From Microbacterium sp. 1.5R (GTDB lineage: Bacteria > Actinomycetota > Actinomycetes > Actinomycetales > Microbacteriaceae), in the NCBI RefSeq assembly GCF_007667425.1, contig NZ_VDRC01000001.1:1580595-1644594 (forward strand): 64,000 nt of DNA, read 5' to 3'. The translations under genes and the position numbers were made by a program. Below, one piece after another: positions 56,662 through 64,000 of this stretch (the stretch's first letter is position 1; every line of letters begins with the position of its first letter). The notes under the pieces are model-generated. The model saw only the letters and a program-made list of their open reading frames with translations, ran no database searches and was not told the DNA's origin.

Positions 56662-58563
56662 ATGCCCACTCCCCTTCGCTCCCGCACCGTGACGCACGGT
56701 CGCAACGCCGCCGGTGCCCGCGCTCTCTTCCGCGCGGCCGGCGTGAACGCCGCCGATTTCGGCAAGCCGATGATCGCCGTCGCCAACAGCTTCACCGAGT
56801 TCGTCCCCGGCCACACGCACCTGCAGCCGGTCGGCCGCATCGTGTCCGACGCCATCAGCGCAGCGGGCGGCATCCCCCGTGAGTTCAATACGATCGCGGT
56901 CGACGACGGCATCGCGATGGGTCACGGCGGGATGCTGTACTCGCTCCCCTCGCGCGACCTCATCGCCGATTCCGTCGAGTACATGGTCAACGCGCACCAG
57001 GCCGACGCCCTCGTGTGCATCTCGAACTGCGACAAGATCACCCCGGGCATGCTGATGGCCGCGCTGCGCCTGAACATTCCGACCGTGTTCGTCTCGGGTG
57101 GTCCGATGGAGTCGGGCCGAGCCACCCTCGTCGACGGCAGCGTGCGCACCCTCGACCTCGTCGACGCGATCTCCGAAGCGGCGAACGACACGGTGTCGGA
57201 CGCCGACATCCAGCGCATCGAGGAGAACGCGTGCCCGACCTGCGGGTCGTGCTCGGGCATGTTCACGGCCAACTCGATGAACTGTCTCGTCGAGGCGCTC
57301 GGTCTGGCGCTGCCCGGAAACGGCTCGGTGCTCGCCACTCACACCGCCCGCCGAGCGCTGTACGAGAAGGCCGGCGAGGTCGCGGTGCACATCACCCGCC
57401 GCTTCTACGACGAGGACGACGCGTCGGTGCTCCCCCGCGCCGTCGCGAGCTACAACGCCTTCGAGAACGCCATGGCGCTCGACATCGCAATGGGCGGCTC
57501 GACGAACACGATCCTGCACCTGCTGGCCGCCGCTCACGAGGCGGGCGTGGCGTTCGGCCTCGATGAGATCGACGCCGTCTCGCGCCGCGTGCCGTGCCTC
57601 GCGAAGATCGCCCCGAACCCCGCCTACGGCCGCATGTACTACATGGAGGACGTGCATCGGGCCGGAGGCATCCCTCGCATCCTCGGGGAGCTGCACCGAG
57701 CCGGCGCGCTCAACGACGACGTGTCGTCGATCCACTCGCCCTCACTGACCTCGTGGCTCGATGCGTGGGACATCCGCCGCGACTCGGTCTCCGACGAGGC
57801 CGAGGACCTCTGGTACGCCGCGCCCGGGGGCGTGCGCTCGTCGAGCGCCTTCTCGCAGTCCGAGCGCTGGCTCGAGCTCGACACGGATGCCGAGAACGGC
57901 TGCATCCGCGACGCCGCGCACGCCTACTCGGCGGATGGCGGGCTCGCCGTGCTCCGAGGCAACATCGCCGTCGACGGCGCCGTGGTGAAGACCGCCGGGG
58001 TCGATCCGTCGATCCTCGTCTTCTCCGGGCCCGCGGTGGTGTGCGAGTCGCAGGAGGAGGCAGTCGCGAAGATCCTGGGGAAGAAGGTGCAGCCGGGCGA
58101 CGTCGTCGTGATCCGCTACGAGGGTCCGAAGGGCGGACCGGGCATGCAGGAGATGCTGCACCCGACGTCGTTCCTCAAGGGCCGAGGGCTCGGCAAGGTG
58201 TGCGCGCTCATCACCGACGGGCGCTTCTCGGGCGGCACGTCGGGGCTCTCGATCGGGCACGTCTCACCGGAGGCGGCGTCCGGCGGGGTGATCGCCCTGG
58301 TCGAGGACGGCGACATCATCTCGATCGACATCCCGACGCGCGACCTCACACTGCAGGTCGACGAGTCCGAGCTCGAGCGCCGTCGCGCGGTCCTGCTCGA
58401 GAACGGCGGATATCGTCCGCGGGAACGCCAGCGCGCCGTGTCTCTGGCGCTGCGCTCGTACGCGACGATGGCGACCTCGGCCGATCGCGGAGCAGTGCGC
58501 GACGTGGAGGCGGTGGAGCGCGCGCTGCGCGAACAGGAGCGCCGTGCGGCATCTCTCGTGTGA
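56662..58563 (+). CDS. ilvD: Dihydroxy-acid dehydratase
   Basis: Iron-sulfur enzyme of valine, leucine and isoleucine synthesis, 633 aa. Start [27 protein letters not shown], with GGAGG 8 nt before the ATG. Cluster and active-site motifs: [51 protein letters not shown], and the C-terminal [15 protein letters not shown]-like segment (here [17 protein letters not shown]), [19 protein letters not shown]. Length and motifs fit the [4Fe-4S] E. coli-like subgroup with an insertion around 400. Not in an operon with other ilv genes here. Confidence 0.97.
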   Translation: MPTPLRSRTVTHGRNAAGARALFRAAGVNAADFGKPMIAVANSFTEFVPGHTHLQPVGRIVSDAISAAGGIPREFNTIAVDDGIAMGHGGMLYSLPSRDLIADSVEYMVNAHQADALVCISNCDKITPGMLMAALRLNIPTVFVSGGPMESGRATLVDGSVRTLDLVDAISEAANDTVSDADIQRIEENACPTCGSCSGMFTANSMNCLVEALGLALPGNGSVLATHTARRALYEKAGEVAVHITRRFYDEDDASVLPRAVASYNAFENAMALDIAMGGSTNTILHLLAAAHEAGVAFGLDEIDAVSRRVPCLAKIAPNPAYGRMYYMEDVHRAGGIPRILGELHRAGALNDDVSSIHSPSLTSWLDAWDIRRDSVSDEAEDLWYAAPGGVRSSSAFSQSERWLELDTDAENGCIRDAAHAYSADGGLAVLRGNIAVDGAVVKTAGVDPSILVFSGPAVVCESQEEAVAKILGKKVQPGDVVVIRYEGPKGGPGMQEMLHPTSFLKGRGLGKVCALITDGRFSGGTSGLSIGHVSPEAASGGVIALVEDGDIISIDIPTRDLTLQVDESELERRRAVLLENGGYRPRERQRAVSLALRSYATMATSADRGAVRDVEAVERALREQERRAASLV

Positions 58564-58584
58564 ATCTCCTGATTGCGGTCCGGA

Positions 58585-58608
58585 ATTCATCCACAGCTGT
58601 GGATGAAT
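58585..58608. repeat. 24-bp perfect palindrome with two head-to-head DnaA-box-like words
   Basis: The left half is ATTCATCCACAG; the right half is its exact complement with no spacer. Each half contains TCATCCACA, one mismatch from the DnaA box TTATCCACA. GTTAACAAC follows. It lies 21 nt after the ilvD stop, with no T-run typical of a terminator. Confidence 0.75.
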
Positions 58609-58732
58609 CTGTTAACAACTCTGACCTGGGATTCATGAGATTCACAGGAATGGATCGGCTGGCTCTTGTCACCTCGGCGACAGGATTGCAACCCCCCTTT
58701 TGTCGAACCCCGATACGGCGTACCGTGCAGGC

Positions 58733-59023
58733 ATGAGTAACGTCGAATCTGTGCAGACGATGGTGCAGATCGAGGTGACGTTCGACGGGCGGGGATTCCT
58801 GCTCGCGCAGGAACAGGATCTCGGCGAGCTGAAGCACCAGATCGAAGAGGCCATGGTCACCCCGGGCACCTTCGTCGACCTCATCGTGGTCGGTAACCGC
58901 AAACTCAGCGTGCTCATCACCCCGCGCAGCCACGTGACGATCACCGAGGCGACCGTGCCCTTCGACGCGCGCGACACCGGAGACGTCGACTCGCCGTTCG
59001 GCGGGTACTACGACCTGCTCTGA
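58733..59023 (+). CDS. Small conserved hypothetical protein, 96 aa
   Basis: ATG at 58733; TACCGT 6 nt upstream makes a leaderless start. Soluble: MVQIEVTFDGRGFLLAQEQDLGELKHQIEEAMVTPGTFVDLIVVGNRKLSVLITPRSHVTITEATVPFDARDTGDVDSPFGGYYDLL. A strand-helix-strand pattern, possibly binding a small partner. Unrecognised. Confidence 0.82.
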   Translation: MSNVESVQTMVQIEVTFDGRGFLLAQEQDLGELKHQIEEAMVTPGTFVDLIVVGNRKLSVLITPRSHVTITEATVPFDARDTGDVDSPFGGYYDLL

Positions 59024-59104
59024 ACCGGCAGCCATCGGCTACCACCGAAGGACGCATCCGGCAAGGCTCCTGCGGGGTCACCGCGTGCAGCGCATCGTAG
59101 TGCG

Positions 59105-59860
59105 ATGAGCATCCGAACCCGATGGACCGCGGTCGCAGACGGCGTGTACCGCCTCGAGACCGCGAACGTGAACTGCTACCTCGTCGTGACACCCGACGGG
59201 ATGACTCTCGTCGACGGCGGTCTGCCCCGCACGCTCCCAGTGCTCGACGACCTCCTAGCCCATCTCGGTGCGCACCGCGGAGACATCGATGCGCTGATCC
59301 TCACCCACGCGCACTTCGATCACGTCGGGATGGCTCACCGCCTGGTCTCCGAGCGCCGCACGCCGGTGCACGTGCATCCGCGCGATCAGCGTCTTGCTCG
59401 GCATCCGTATCAGTACGCACATGAACGGCCGCGCATCACGTACCCGTTCCGCTACCCGAAGGCAGTGCCGACGCTGCTGGCGATGGCGGCGAAAGGTGCG
59501 CTCGGAGTGCGCGGCGTCGAGGCGGCGCCGACCGTGCATCACGCCACGCCAGTGGAGGCACCCGGTCGACCCGTCGCCCTGTGGACGCCGGGTCACACCG
59601 ACGGGCACTGCGGCTTCTGGTTCGAGGACCTCGGTGTGCTGATGACCGGCGACGCGATCGTGACCCTCGACCCCTACACGGGAGGGGCGGGACCGCGGAT
59701 CGTCGCCGGGGCGGCGACCGCCGACAGCGGGCGAGCCCTGAGCGACCTCGACGTGTTCCTGGCATCGAGCGCACGCACGCTGCTGCCGGGCCACGGAGAG
59801 CCGTGGCACGACGGAGCCGGGGCCGCTGTGGCCCACGCTCGTCGCGTGGGCCGCAGCTGA
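59105..59860 (+). CDS. MBL-fold metallo-hydrolase
   Basis: 251 aa. Metallo-beta-lactamase fold: YRLETANVNCYLVVTPDGMTLVDGGLPRTLPVLDDLL, metal-binding HAHFDH at residues 68-73, WTPGHTDGHCGFWFEDLGVLMTGDAIV, and LLPGHGEPW. Two zinc or iron ions are expected. Related enzymes hydrolyse thioesters or lactones; the substrate is not evident. The closeness of a shorter start cannot be excluded. Confidence 0.92.
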   Translation: MSIRTRWTAVADGVYRLETANVNCYLVVTPDGMTLVDGGLPRTLPVLDDLLAHLGAHRGDIDALILTHAHFDHVGMAHRLVSERRTPVHVHPRDQRLARHPYQYAHERPRITYPFRYPKAVPTLLAMAAKGALGVRGVEAAPTVHHATPVEAPGRPVALWTPGHTDGHCGFWFEDLGVLMTGDAIVTLDPYTGGAGPRIVAGAATADSGRALSDLDVFLASSARTLLPGHGEPWHDGAGAAVAHARRVGRS

Positions 59861-59892
59861 CCCCGGCTCGGTTCTCGCCGGGTGGGCGGCGA

Positions 59893-60366
59893 TCAGGCGC
59901 GGGCTGCGCGCCCATCGTTGCCGGGGACCCGCGGCGAGCGCGAGACGAAGACCCCGAGCAGGATCATGCCGATGCCGAGAACGAGGTGCAGCCAGTTGTC
60001 GGCGTCGTTCACGGGGATGAAGTTCAGCTGGTCGTTGCCGACCGCGATCAGGCCGTAGATCCAGACGACGAGGTAGGCCGCGCCACCCACGATCAGGTAC
60101 AGGCGGGACCACCGTGCGCGGGCGGCCAACGCGATCCCGGCGACAGCGAAGGCGAGGTGCACGAAGTTGTGCAGCACCGAGACCTGGAAGAGTCCGAGCA
60201 GGTGCGCTTCGGAGCCCGCTCCCGCACCGTGCAGGTGCTCTGCGGAGTGCGTGAGACCGGGGATGAAGCCGGCGATGCCGACGAGGAGGAAGACGATGCC
60301 CACGACGAGGGCGGTCTTCTGGATGGGGGTTGCTGCGAAGCGCTCAGCGCGCGCGGTGTCACTCAT
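59893..60366 (-). CDS. DUF4383 membrane protein
   Basis: 157 aa with four membrane helices (TALVVGIVFLLVGIAGFIPGL; LLGLFQVSVLHNFVHLAFAVAGIALAA; LYLIVGGAAYLVVWIYGLIAV; WLHLVLGIGMILLGVFVS). The His-containing LHNFVHL and DNWLHL motifs are typical of DUF4383. GGAGGACACC precedes the ATG. Function unknown. Confidence 0.92.
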   Translation of the reverse strand: MSDTARAERFAATPIQKTALVVGIVFLLVGIAGFIPGLTHSAEHLHGAGAGSEAHLLGLFQVSVLHNFVHLAFAVAGIALAARARWSRLYLIVGGAAYLVVWIYGLIAVGNDQLNFIPVNDADNWLHLVLGIGMILLGVFVSRSPRVPGNDGRAARA

Positions 60367-60479
60367 GGTGTCCTCCGTGATCGGTGCTGCGGATGTCTGA
60401 CGCTATCGATCTGCTGAGCGTCCGCAGCAGGCCATTGACGCCGGTGGGCGTCGAGGAATACCATCTCTGCCTTCTTCGC

Positions 60480-60983
60480 TCAGAGCGACGGGCCGCGCAC
60501 GATCCGCACGGGCCCGCGGGCGTCGCGGATGCCGACCGGCGAACCCTTCTGCGTCACCACGATCTGATCGGCGTCGGCGAGGTCGGCGGCGACGCGCCGG
60601 ACTTCCGGCATGAGCGTCCGCCACGACTCGCCGCCGACCGTTCGCGCGACGTCGCTCGGGCAGATCGAGGACTCCGAGCGTTTGCGCACGAGCGCCCGGA
60701 TCGCCGCAGCGATGCGGGCGTCGAAGTCCTCGCCAGATCGCTCCTCCCACCAGGGCGCACCGCGCTCGCCGAGGGCGGTCTTGGCGTCGTTCACCCTTCG
60801 GCGCGCATCGGGCTCCGCGGCTTTCACCGCCCGGCGGGCCGCCATCAGCTCATCGACCAGCTCCTGCCGGAAGGAGTCGGGGATGGTGGGGTCGGTTGCC
60901 CGCCACCGCCTCCCGTCGATGACGACGTGATGACCGTCCTCGGTGAGCTGAGGTCCATCCGTCGCATCGCTGTCCTTGGTCAT
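60480..60983 (-). CDS. DUF3253 protein
   Basis: 167 aa from the ATG at 60983. The N-terminal part (VIDGRRWRATDPTIPDSFRQELVDELMAARRAVKAAEPDARRRVNDAKTALGERGAPWWE) is a biosynthesis-unrelated helical region often fused to the C-terminal DUF3253 winged-helix-like domain (FDARIAAAIRALVRKRSESSICPSDVARTVGGESWRTLMPEVRRVAADLADADQIVVTQKGSPVGIRDARGPVRIVRG). Nucleic-acid binding is plausible, not shown. Confidence 0.88.
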   Translation of the reverse strand: MTKDSDATDGPQLTEDGHHVVIDGRRWRATDPTIPDSFRQELVDELMAARRAVKAAEPDARRRVNDAKTALGERGAPWWEERSGEDFDARIAAAIRALVRKRSESSICPSDVARTVGGESWRTLMPEVRRVAADLADADQIVVTQKGSPVGIRDARGPVRIVRGPSL

Positions 60984-61053
60984 GACGGCAGTCTCGCGTG
61001 AGCGCCCCCGCTGCCGACAGGGTCTTGACGCGGGTGTCGGTCGTGCCCGCGTG

Positions 61054-62061
61054 TCACGCCCCGGTCGAGCGACGTGCGACGAGCCGCATCGGCACGGTGA
61101 CGCTCTCGAACGGACGGGTGCGATCACTCAGCCGCGCGATGGCGAGACGCGCGGCCTGACGACCGAGTGTCTCGACGTCGCCCGCGACGACGCTCACGCC
61201 GAGCACGCGCGCCCACTCCGGGTCGTCGAATCCGATCACGGCGGGCCGGTCGGAGTGGCCGGCGACCTCCTCCATGACTCCGAGGAGGATGCGGTTGTTT
61301 CCGGCCACGACCGCCGTCGGCGCGGCATCGAGGGCCTGCAGCTCCCGCATGCATTCCCGCGCGGCGCTCGCGTCATGGATGTCGGTGCGGAGAAGGCGGC
61401 GCCAGTCGGCGCCGGCGGAGTCGAGCACATCCCCCATGCCGGCGAGGCGTTCGCGGTAGGTGGGGAGCCATGCGTAGTCACCGATGAAGGCGATGCGTCG
61501 GTGCCCGGCATCCAGCAGGTGCTGAGCGGCCAGCCTGCCGCCCTCGCGGTTGTCGAAGACGACGGAGTCGGCGGCCAGGTTCTCGGCCGGCCGGTCGACG
61601 AACACGACGGGGATGCCGCGGGCCTGCAGCTGGGCGTACTCACGGTGGTCCGTCATCGCCGACACCGTGATGACGGCTGTGGTCTGCCGGTCGGCGAGGT
61701 CGCGGGCCACCCGCCCCTCCTGCTCGGCCGACTCCCGTGAGTTCGCGACCGAGAGGTGCACACCGCGCGGACGGATCTCGTCTTCGATCGCCTGCGCGAG
61801 TGCCGAATAGAACGGGTTGGTGACGTCACCCGTGATGAGACCGAAGGATGCCGCGAGGCGACCGCTCGCGAGCAGGCTCGCCGCCGCGTTGCGCTGATAG
61901 TCGAGTTCGGCCGCGGCCGACAGCACGCTGGCGAGGGTCTTCGCGCTCACGTACGACTCCCCGGCGAGAGCGCGCGATGCCGTCTTCAGACTGACCCCGG
62001 CCCGCTCCGCGACCTGGGCCAGCGTCGGGCGCGACGTCGCGCCGGTCTGCGTGCTGGTCAT
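61054..62061 (-). CDS. LacI-family transcriptional regulator
   Basis: 335 aa. LacI HTH PTLAQVAERAGVSLKTASRALAGESYVSAKTLASVLSAAAELDYQRNAAASLLASG with hinge helix, then a sugar-binding-protein-like effector domain (FGLITGDVTNPFYSALAQAIEDEIRPRGVHLSVANSRES, VVFVDRPAENLAADSVVFDNREGGRLAAQHLLDAGHRRIAFIGD, PAVIGFDDPEWARVLGVSVV). Divergent from the glycosidase gene; the dyad at 62207-62224 is its likely operator. The inducer is presumably a mannose- or oligosaccharide-derived sugar. Confidence 0.94.
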   Translation of the reverse strand: MTSTQTGATSRPTLAQVAERAGVSLKTASRALAGESYVSAKTLASVLSAAAELDYQRNAAASLLASGRLAASFGLITGDVTNPFYSALAQAIEDEIRPRGVHLSVANSRESAEQEGRVARDLADRQTTAVITVSAMTDHREYAQLQARGIPVVFVDRPAENLAADSVVFDNREGGRLAAQHLLDAGHRRIAFIGDYAWLPTYRERLAGMGDVLDSAGADWRRLLRTDIHDASAARECMRELQALDAAPTAVVAGNNRILLGVMEEVAGHSDRPAVIGFDDPEWARVLGVSVVAGDVETLGRQAARLAIARLSDRTRPFESVTVPMRLVARRSTGA

Positions 62062-62206
62062 GGATCCCCTTGTCGCCCGCGGATCGCGGATAGCTCATTA
62101 TGGCCGTCGGCCACTGCTCCGGCCTCGAGTCGCCCCGTGAATCGGCCTGCCGTCGGCCACTGCATCGGCCTTCCGTCGGTGACGGACGCTGTGATAGCGT
62201 CCAGCG

Positions 62207-62224
62207 TATGACAGCGATGTCATA
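62207..62224. promoter_or_regulatory. LacI-type operator in the glycosidase promoter
   Basis: TATGACA-GCGA-TGTCATA, a perfect 7-bp dyad; the TGACA..TGTCA core fits LacI-family operators with degenerate centre. It is 73-90 nt before the glycosidase ATG. The same gap has a direct repeat GCCGTCGGCCACTGC (62103-62117, 62149-62163). Confidence 0.65.
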
Positions 62225-62296
62225 TATCGGTCATCCCGACGACGAGTCGGAGAGGCCGCATCAGCGACACACCGTAGTGGAGTTAGAGGAGCAGTC

Positions 62297-64000
62297 ATGA
62301 GGGTCCCCACCCCGAGCACCCACCGAGCCGCCAGACGGTCCTGGGCGGCCGCCGGTGTCGCCGTCACCGTCGGTCTGGGCATGCTCACTCCGCTGTCGGC
62401 GTCGGCTGCGGGCGAGACGACCTTCTCCTCCTCCTCCTTCGAGTCCGATGACGCGACGCCCGCCCTCACCGGTACCGGTGAGTCCGTGAACGTGACGGGC
62501 AGCCGCTTCGAACCCGGCAGCGTCCTCGGCGACGTAGTCGCCGTGACGGCATCCGCAGAGAACGCCCCGAACGAGTCGGCGGCCTTCGTCGCCGACGGCA
62601 ACGCCTCATCGAAGTGGCTCGCCTTCGCGAACACGGGCTGGGTGCAGTATCGGCTGGGTGCCGCCCAGCCGATGGTGCGGTACACGCTGACCTCGGGCAA
62701 CGACGCCCAGGAACGAGACCCCAGGGACTTCCGAGTGCAGGGCTCCAACGACGGCACCGACTGGGTGACCGTCGACGAGCGCTCCGGCGAACTCTTCTCC
62801 GGACGCGGTGAGACCCGCTCGTTCACCCTGGATGCGCCCAGCGCCGAGTACCTGTACTACCGCCTCGACGTCCTCGCCACGCGCACTCCGAGCGCGGGCA
62901 TCGTGCAGCTCGCCGGATGGGAGCCGATCGCCGTGGACGGCGCGACCCCCGCGCCCGGCGACCTCTTCCTGCAGGTCGGCAACGGACCCTCCAGCTCCGA
63001 CACGGCGAAGACCGGCGTCGGCTTCACGGGAACCCAGGCTCTGCAGTACGTCGGACGCCACCTCGACGCCGGTCCCGCCTCGTCGACGAGCGTGCTCTAC
63101 GACGACGTGGCGATCGACGTCACCGACGACAGCGAGCTGTCGTATCTCGTCTTCCCCGTGCTCGACGGCGAGCAGACGTACGCCGCGACCTTCGCGGCCG
63201 TCGATCTCACGTTCGACGACGGCTCGACGCTGTCGGCGAGCGACGCCACGGACTCGTACGGCTACGGGGCGAACGCGCGTGCGCAGGGTCAGGCGAACGT
63301 GCTCTGGCCCAACCAGTGGAACAAGGTGACCGTCGACCTGAGCCAGTTCGCCGGGCGGACCATCGACGACATCCTCTTCCGATACGACCACCCGGGCGCC
63401 GACGTCACGGGCGTCGAGGTGCCGACCGGGGCGACCGCCTTCGGCGGGTGGCTCGACGACGTCACGATCGACGCGGCCGCGCAGCGCGACACGTCCGACG
63501 GACTCGTCTCATACGTCGACACCCGCCGCGGCACGAATTCGACGGGCGGATTCTCGCGCGGCAACAATCTGCCCGCGACCGCCTGGCCCAACGGGTTCAA
63601 CTTCATCACCCCGATGACGAACGCCGACAACGTCGGCACGATCTATCAGTACCAGCGGGCGAACAACGCGCAGAATCTCCCCGCGCTCAACGGCATCGGG
63701 TTCTCGCACCAGCCGAGCATCTGGATGGGGGACCGCAACCAGATCGCCGTACTGCCCGCCGCGAACGGCAACCCCACATCGTCGCTAGACGACCGCAAGC
63801 TCACCTTCCGCCATGAGAACGAGACCGCTCGGCCCGACATCTACAGCGTCGAGTTCGACAACGGCATCGAGACGTCCGTCACCGCGACCGATCACGGCGC
63901 CGTCTACCGCTTCGCCTTCACCGGTGACGCGAGCTCCGTGCTCATCGATCAGCTCGTCGACTCCTCGAAGCTCCGCATCGACGGCGACACGGTCTCGGGT
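62297..64000 (+). CDS. Secreted GH92-like glycosidase with discoidin-type domain (N-terminal part; runs off window)
   Basis: 568 codons without a stop to the window edge. ATG at 62297 with AGAGGAG upstream. Signal peptide (RSWAAAGVAVTVGLGMLTPLSASA, cleaved after ASA). A F5/8 type C-like domain follows at about 55-190 (ENAPNESAAFVADGNASSKWLAFANTGWVQYRLGAAQPMVRYTLTSGNDAQERDPRDFRVQGSNDGTDWVTVDER). Another beta-sandwich comes next, then from about 400 VSYVDTRRGTNSTGGFSRGNNLPATAWPNGFNFITPMTN, which resembles the N-terminal entrance of GH92 alpha-mannosidases (the G-x-x-x-P-G/A-x-x-P-F segment). The catalytic half is outside the window. Regulated by the divergent LacI protein by inference. Confidence 0.82.
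   Translation, partial: MRVPTPSTHRAARRSWAAAGVAVTVGLGMLTPLSASAAGETTFSSSSFESDDATPALTGTGESVNVTGSRFEPGSVLGDVVAVTASAENAPNESAAFVADGNASSKWLAFANTGWVQYRLGAAQPMVRYTLTSGNDAQERDPRDFRVQGSNDGTDWVTVDERSGELFSGRGETRSFTLDAPSAEYLYYRLDVLATRTPSAGIVQLAGWEPIAVDGATPAPGDLFLQVGNGPSSSDTAKTGVGFTGTQALQYVGRHLDAGPASSTSVLYDDVAIDVTDDSELSYLVFPVLDGEQTYAATFAAVDLTFDDGSTLSASDATDSYGYGANARAQGQANVLWPNQWNKVTVDLSQFAGRTIDDILFRYDHPGADVTGVEVPTGATAFGGWLDDVTIDAAAQRDTSDGLVSYVDTRRGTNSTGGFSRGNNLPATAWPNGFNFITPMTNADNVGTIYQYQRANNAQNLPALNGIGFSHQPSIWMGDRNQIAVLPAANGNPTSSLDDRKLTFRHENETARPDIYSVEFDNGIETSVTATDHGAVYRFAFTGDASSVLIDQLVDSSKLRIDGDTVSG

Overview
The window is high-GC actinobacterial chromosome (roughly 70% GC by eye) around the replication origin. 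The order rpmH-dnaA-dnaN-recF-DUF721-gyrB-gyrA-DUF3566-tRNA-Ile-tRNA-Ala on one side and rnpA-yidD-yidC-khpB-rsmG-parA-parB-trxA-trxB-murJ on the other, GTG starts, leaderless starts and parS-coded MFHVKP protein starts all point to Microbacteriaceae, most likely Microbacterium. I could run no database search; names rest on motifs, gene order and my knowledge of the families.

Layout. 1-2.3 kb: siderophore-iron ABC transporter, reading leftward out of the window, behind an IdeR/DtxR-like box. 2.5-8.5 kb: complete oligopeptide/dipeptide ABC operon with a divergent Lrp/AsnC regulator. 8.5-12.1 kb: four poorly characterised genes, including a zinc-ribbon plus restriction-nuclease-like fusion. 12.4-16 kb: aldehyde dehydrogenase, its DUF779 partner and a GAF-winged helix regulator. 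16.1-17.5 kb: PadR regulator and membrane partner. 17.6-26.6 kb: CCA-adding enzyme, Tat-exported phosphoesterase, a MazF-type toxin-antitoxin pair, a collagen-like LPXTG surface protein, a luciferase-like oxidoreductase and a methyltransferase. 26.7-31.9 kb: DUF6049-murJ and trxB-trxA, the last two each with a SigR/SigH-type promoter. 31.9-34.3 kb: GrpB-family protein, a small unknown and a sugar transporter.

34.3-52.3 kb is the origin core: parB and parA, a cluster of eight parS-type sites spread over 3.2 kb (including a 1.76-kb stretch without a convincing gene and a small P-loop kinase whose stop codon lies inside a parS site), the rsmG-khpB-yidC-yidD-rnpA-rpmH operon, DnaA boxes on both sides of dnaA with the main oriC between dnaA and dnaN, then dnaN, recF, DUF721, gyrB, gyrA and DUF3566.

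52.4-64 kb: two-component system with a DUF4097 protein, two tRNAs, an XRE/MmyB-type regulator, ilvD, a small unknown, an MBL-fold hydrolase, DUF4383 and DUF3253 proteins, a LacI regulator, and the first 1.7 kb of a secreted GH92-like glycosidase running off the right end.

No CRISPR array, IS element, prophage or rRNA was seen. The most noteworthy signals are the parS cluster with its gene-poor centromere, the many leaderless starts with a fixed -10 spacing, the strong excess of the octamer GGATGCCG (also used in terminators), the paired SigR-type promoters of trxB and trxA, the duplicated start of the response regulator, and the Zn-ribbon/nuclease fusion next to two unknown genes.
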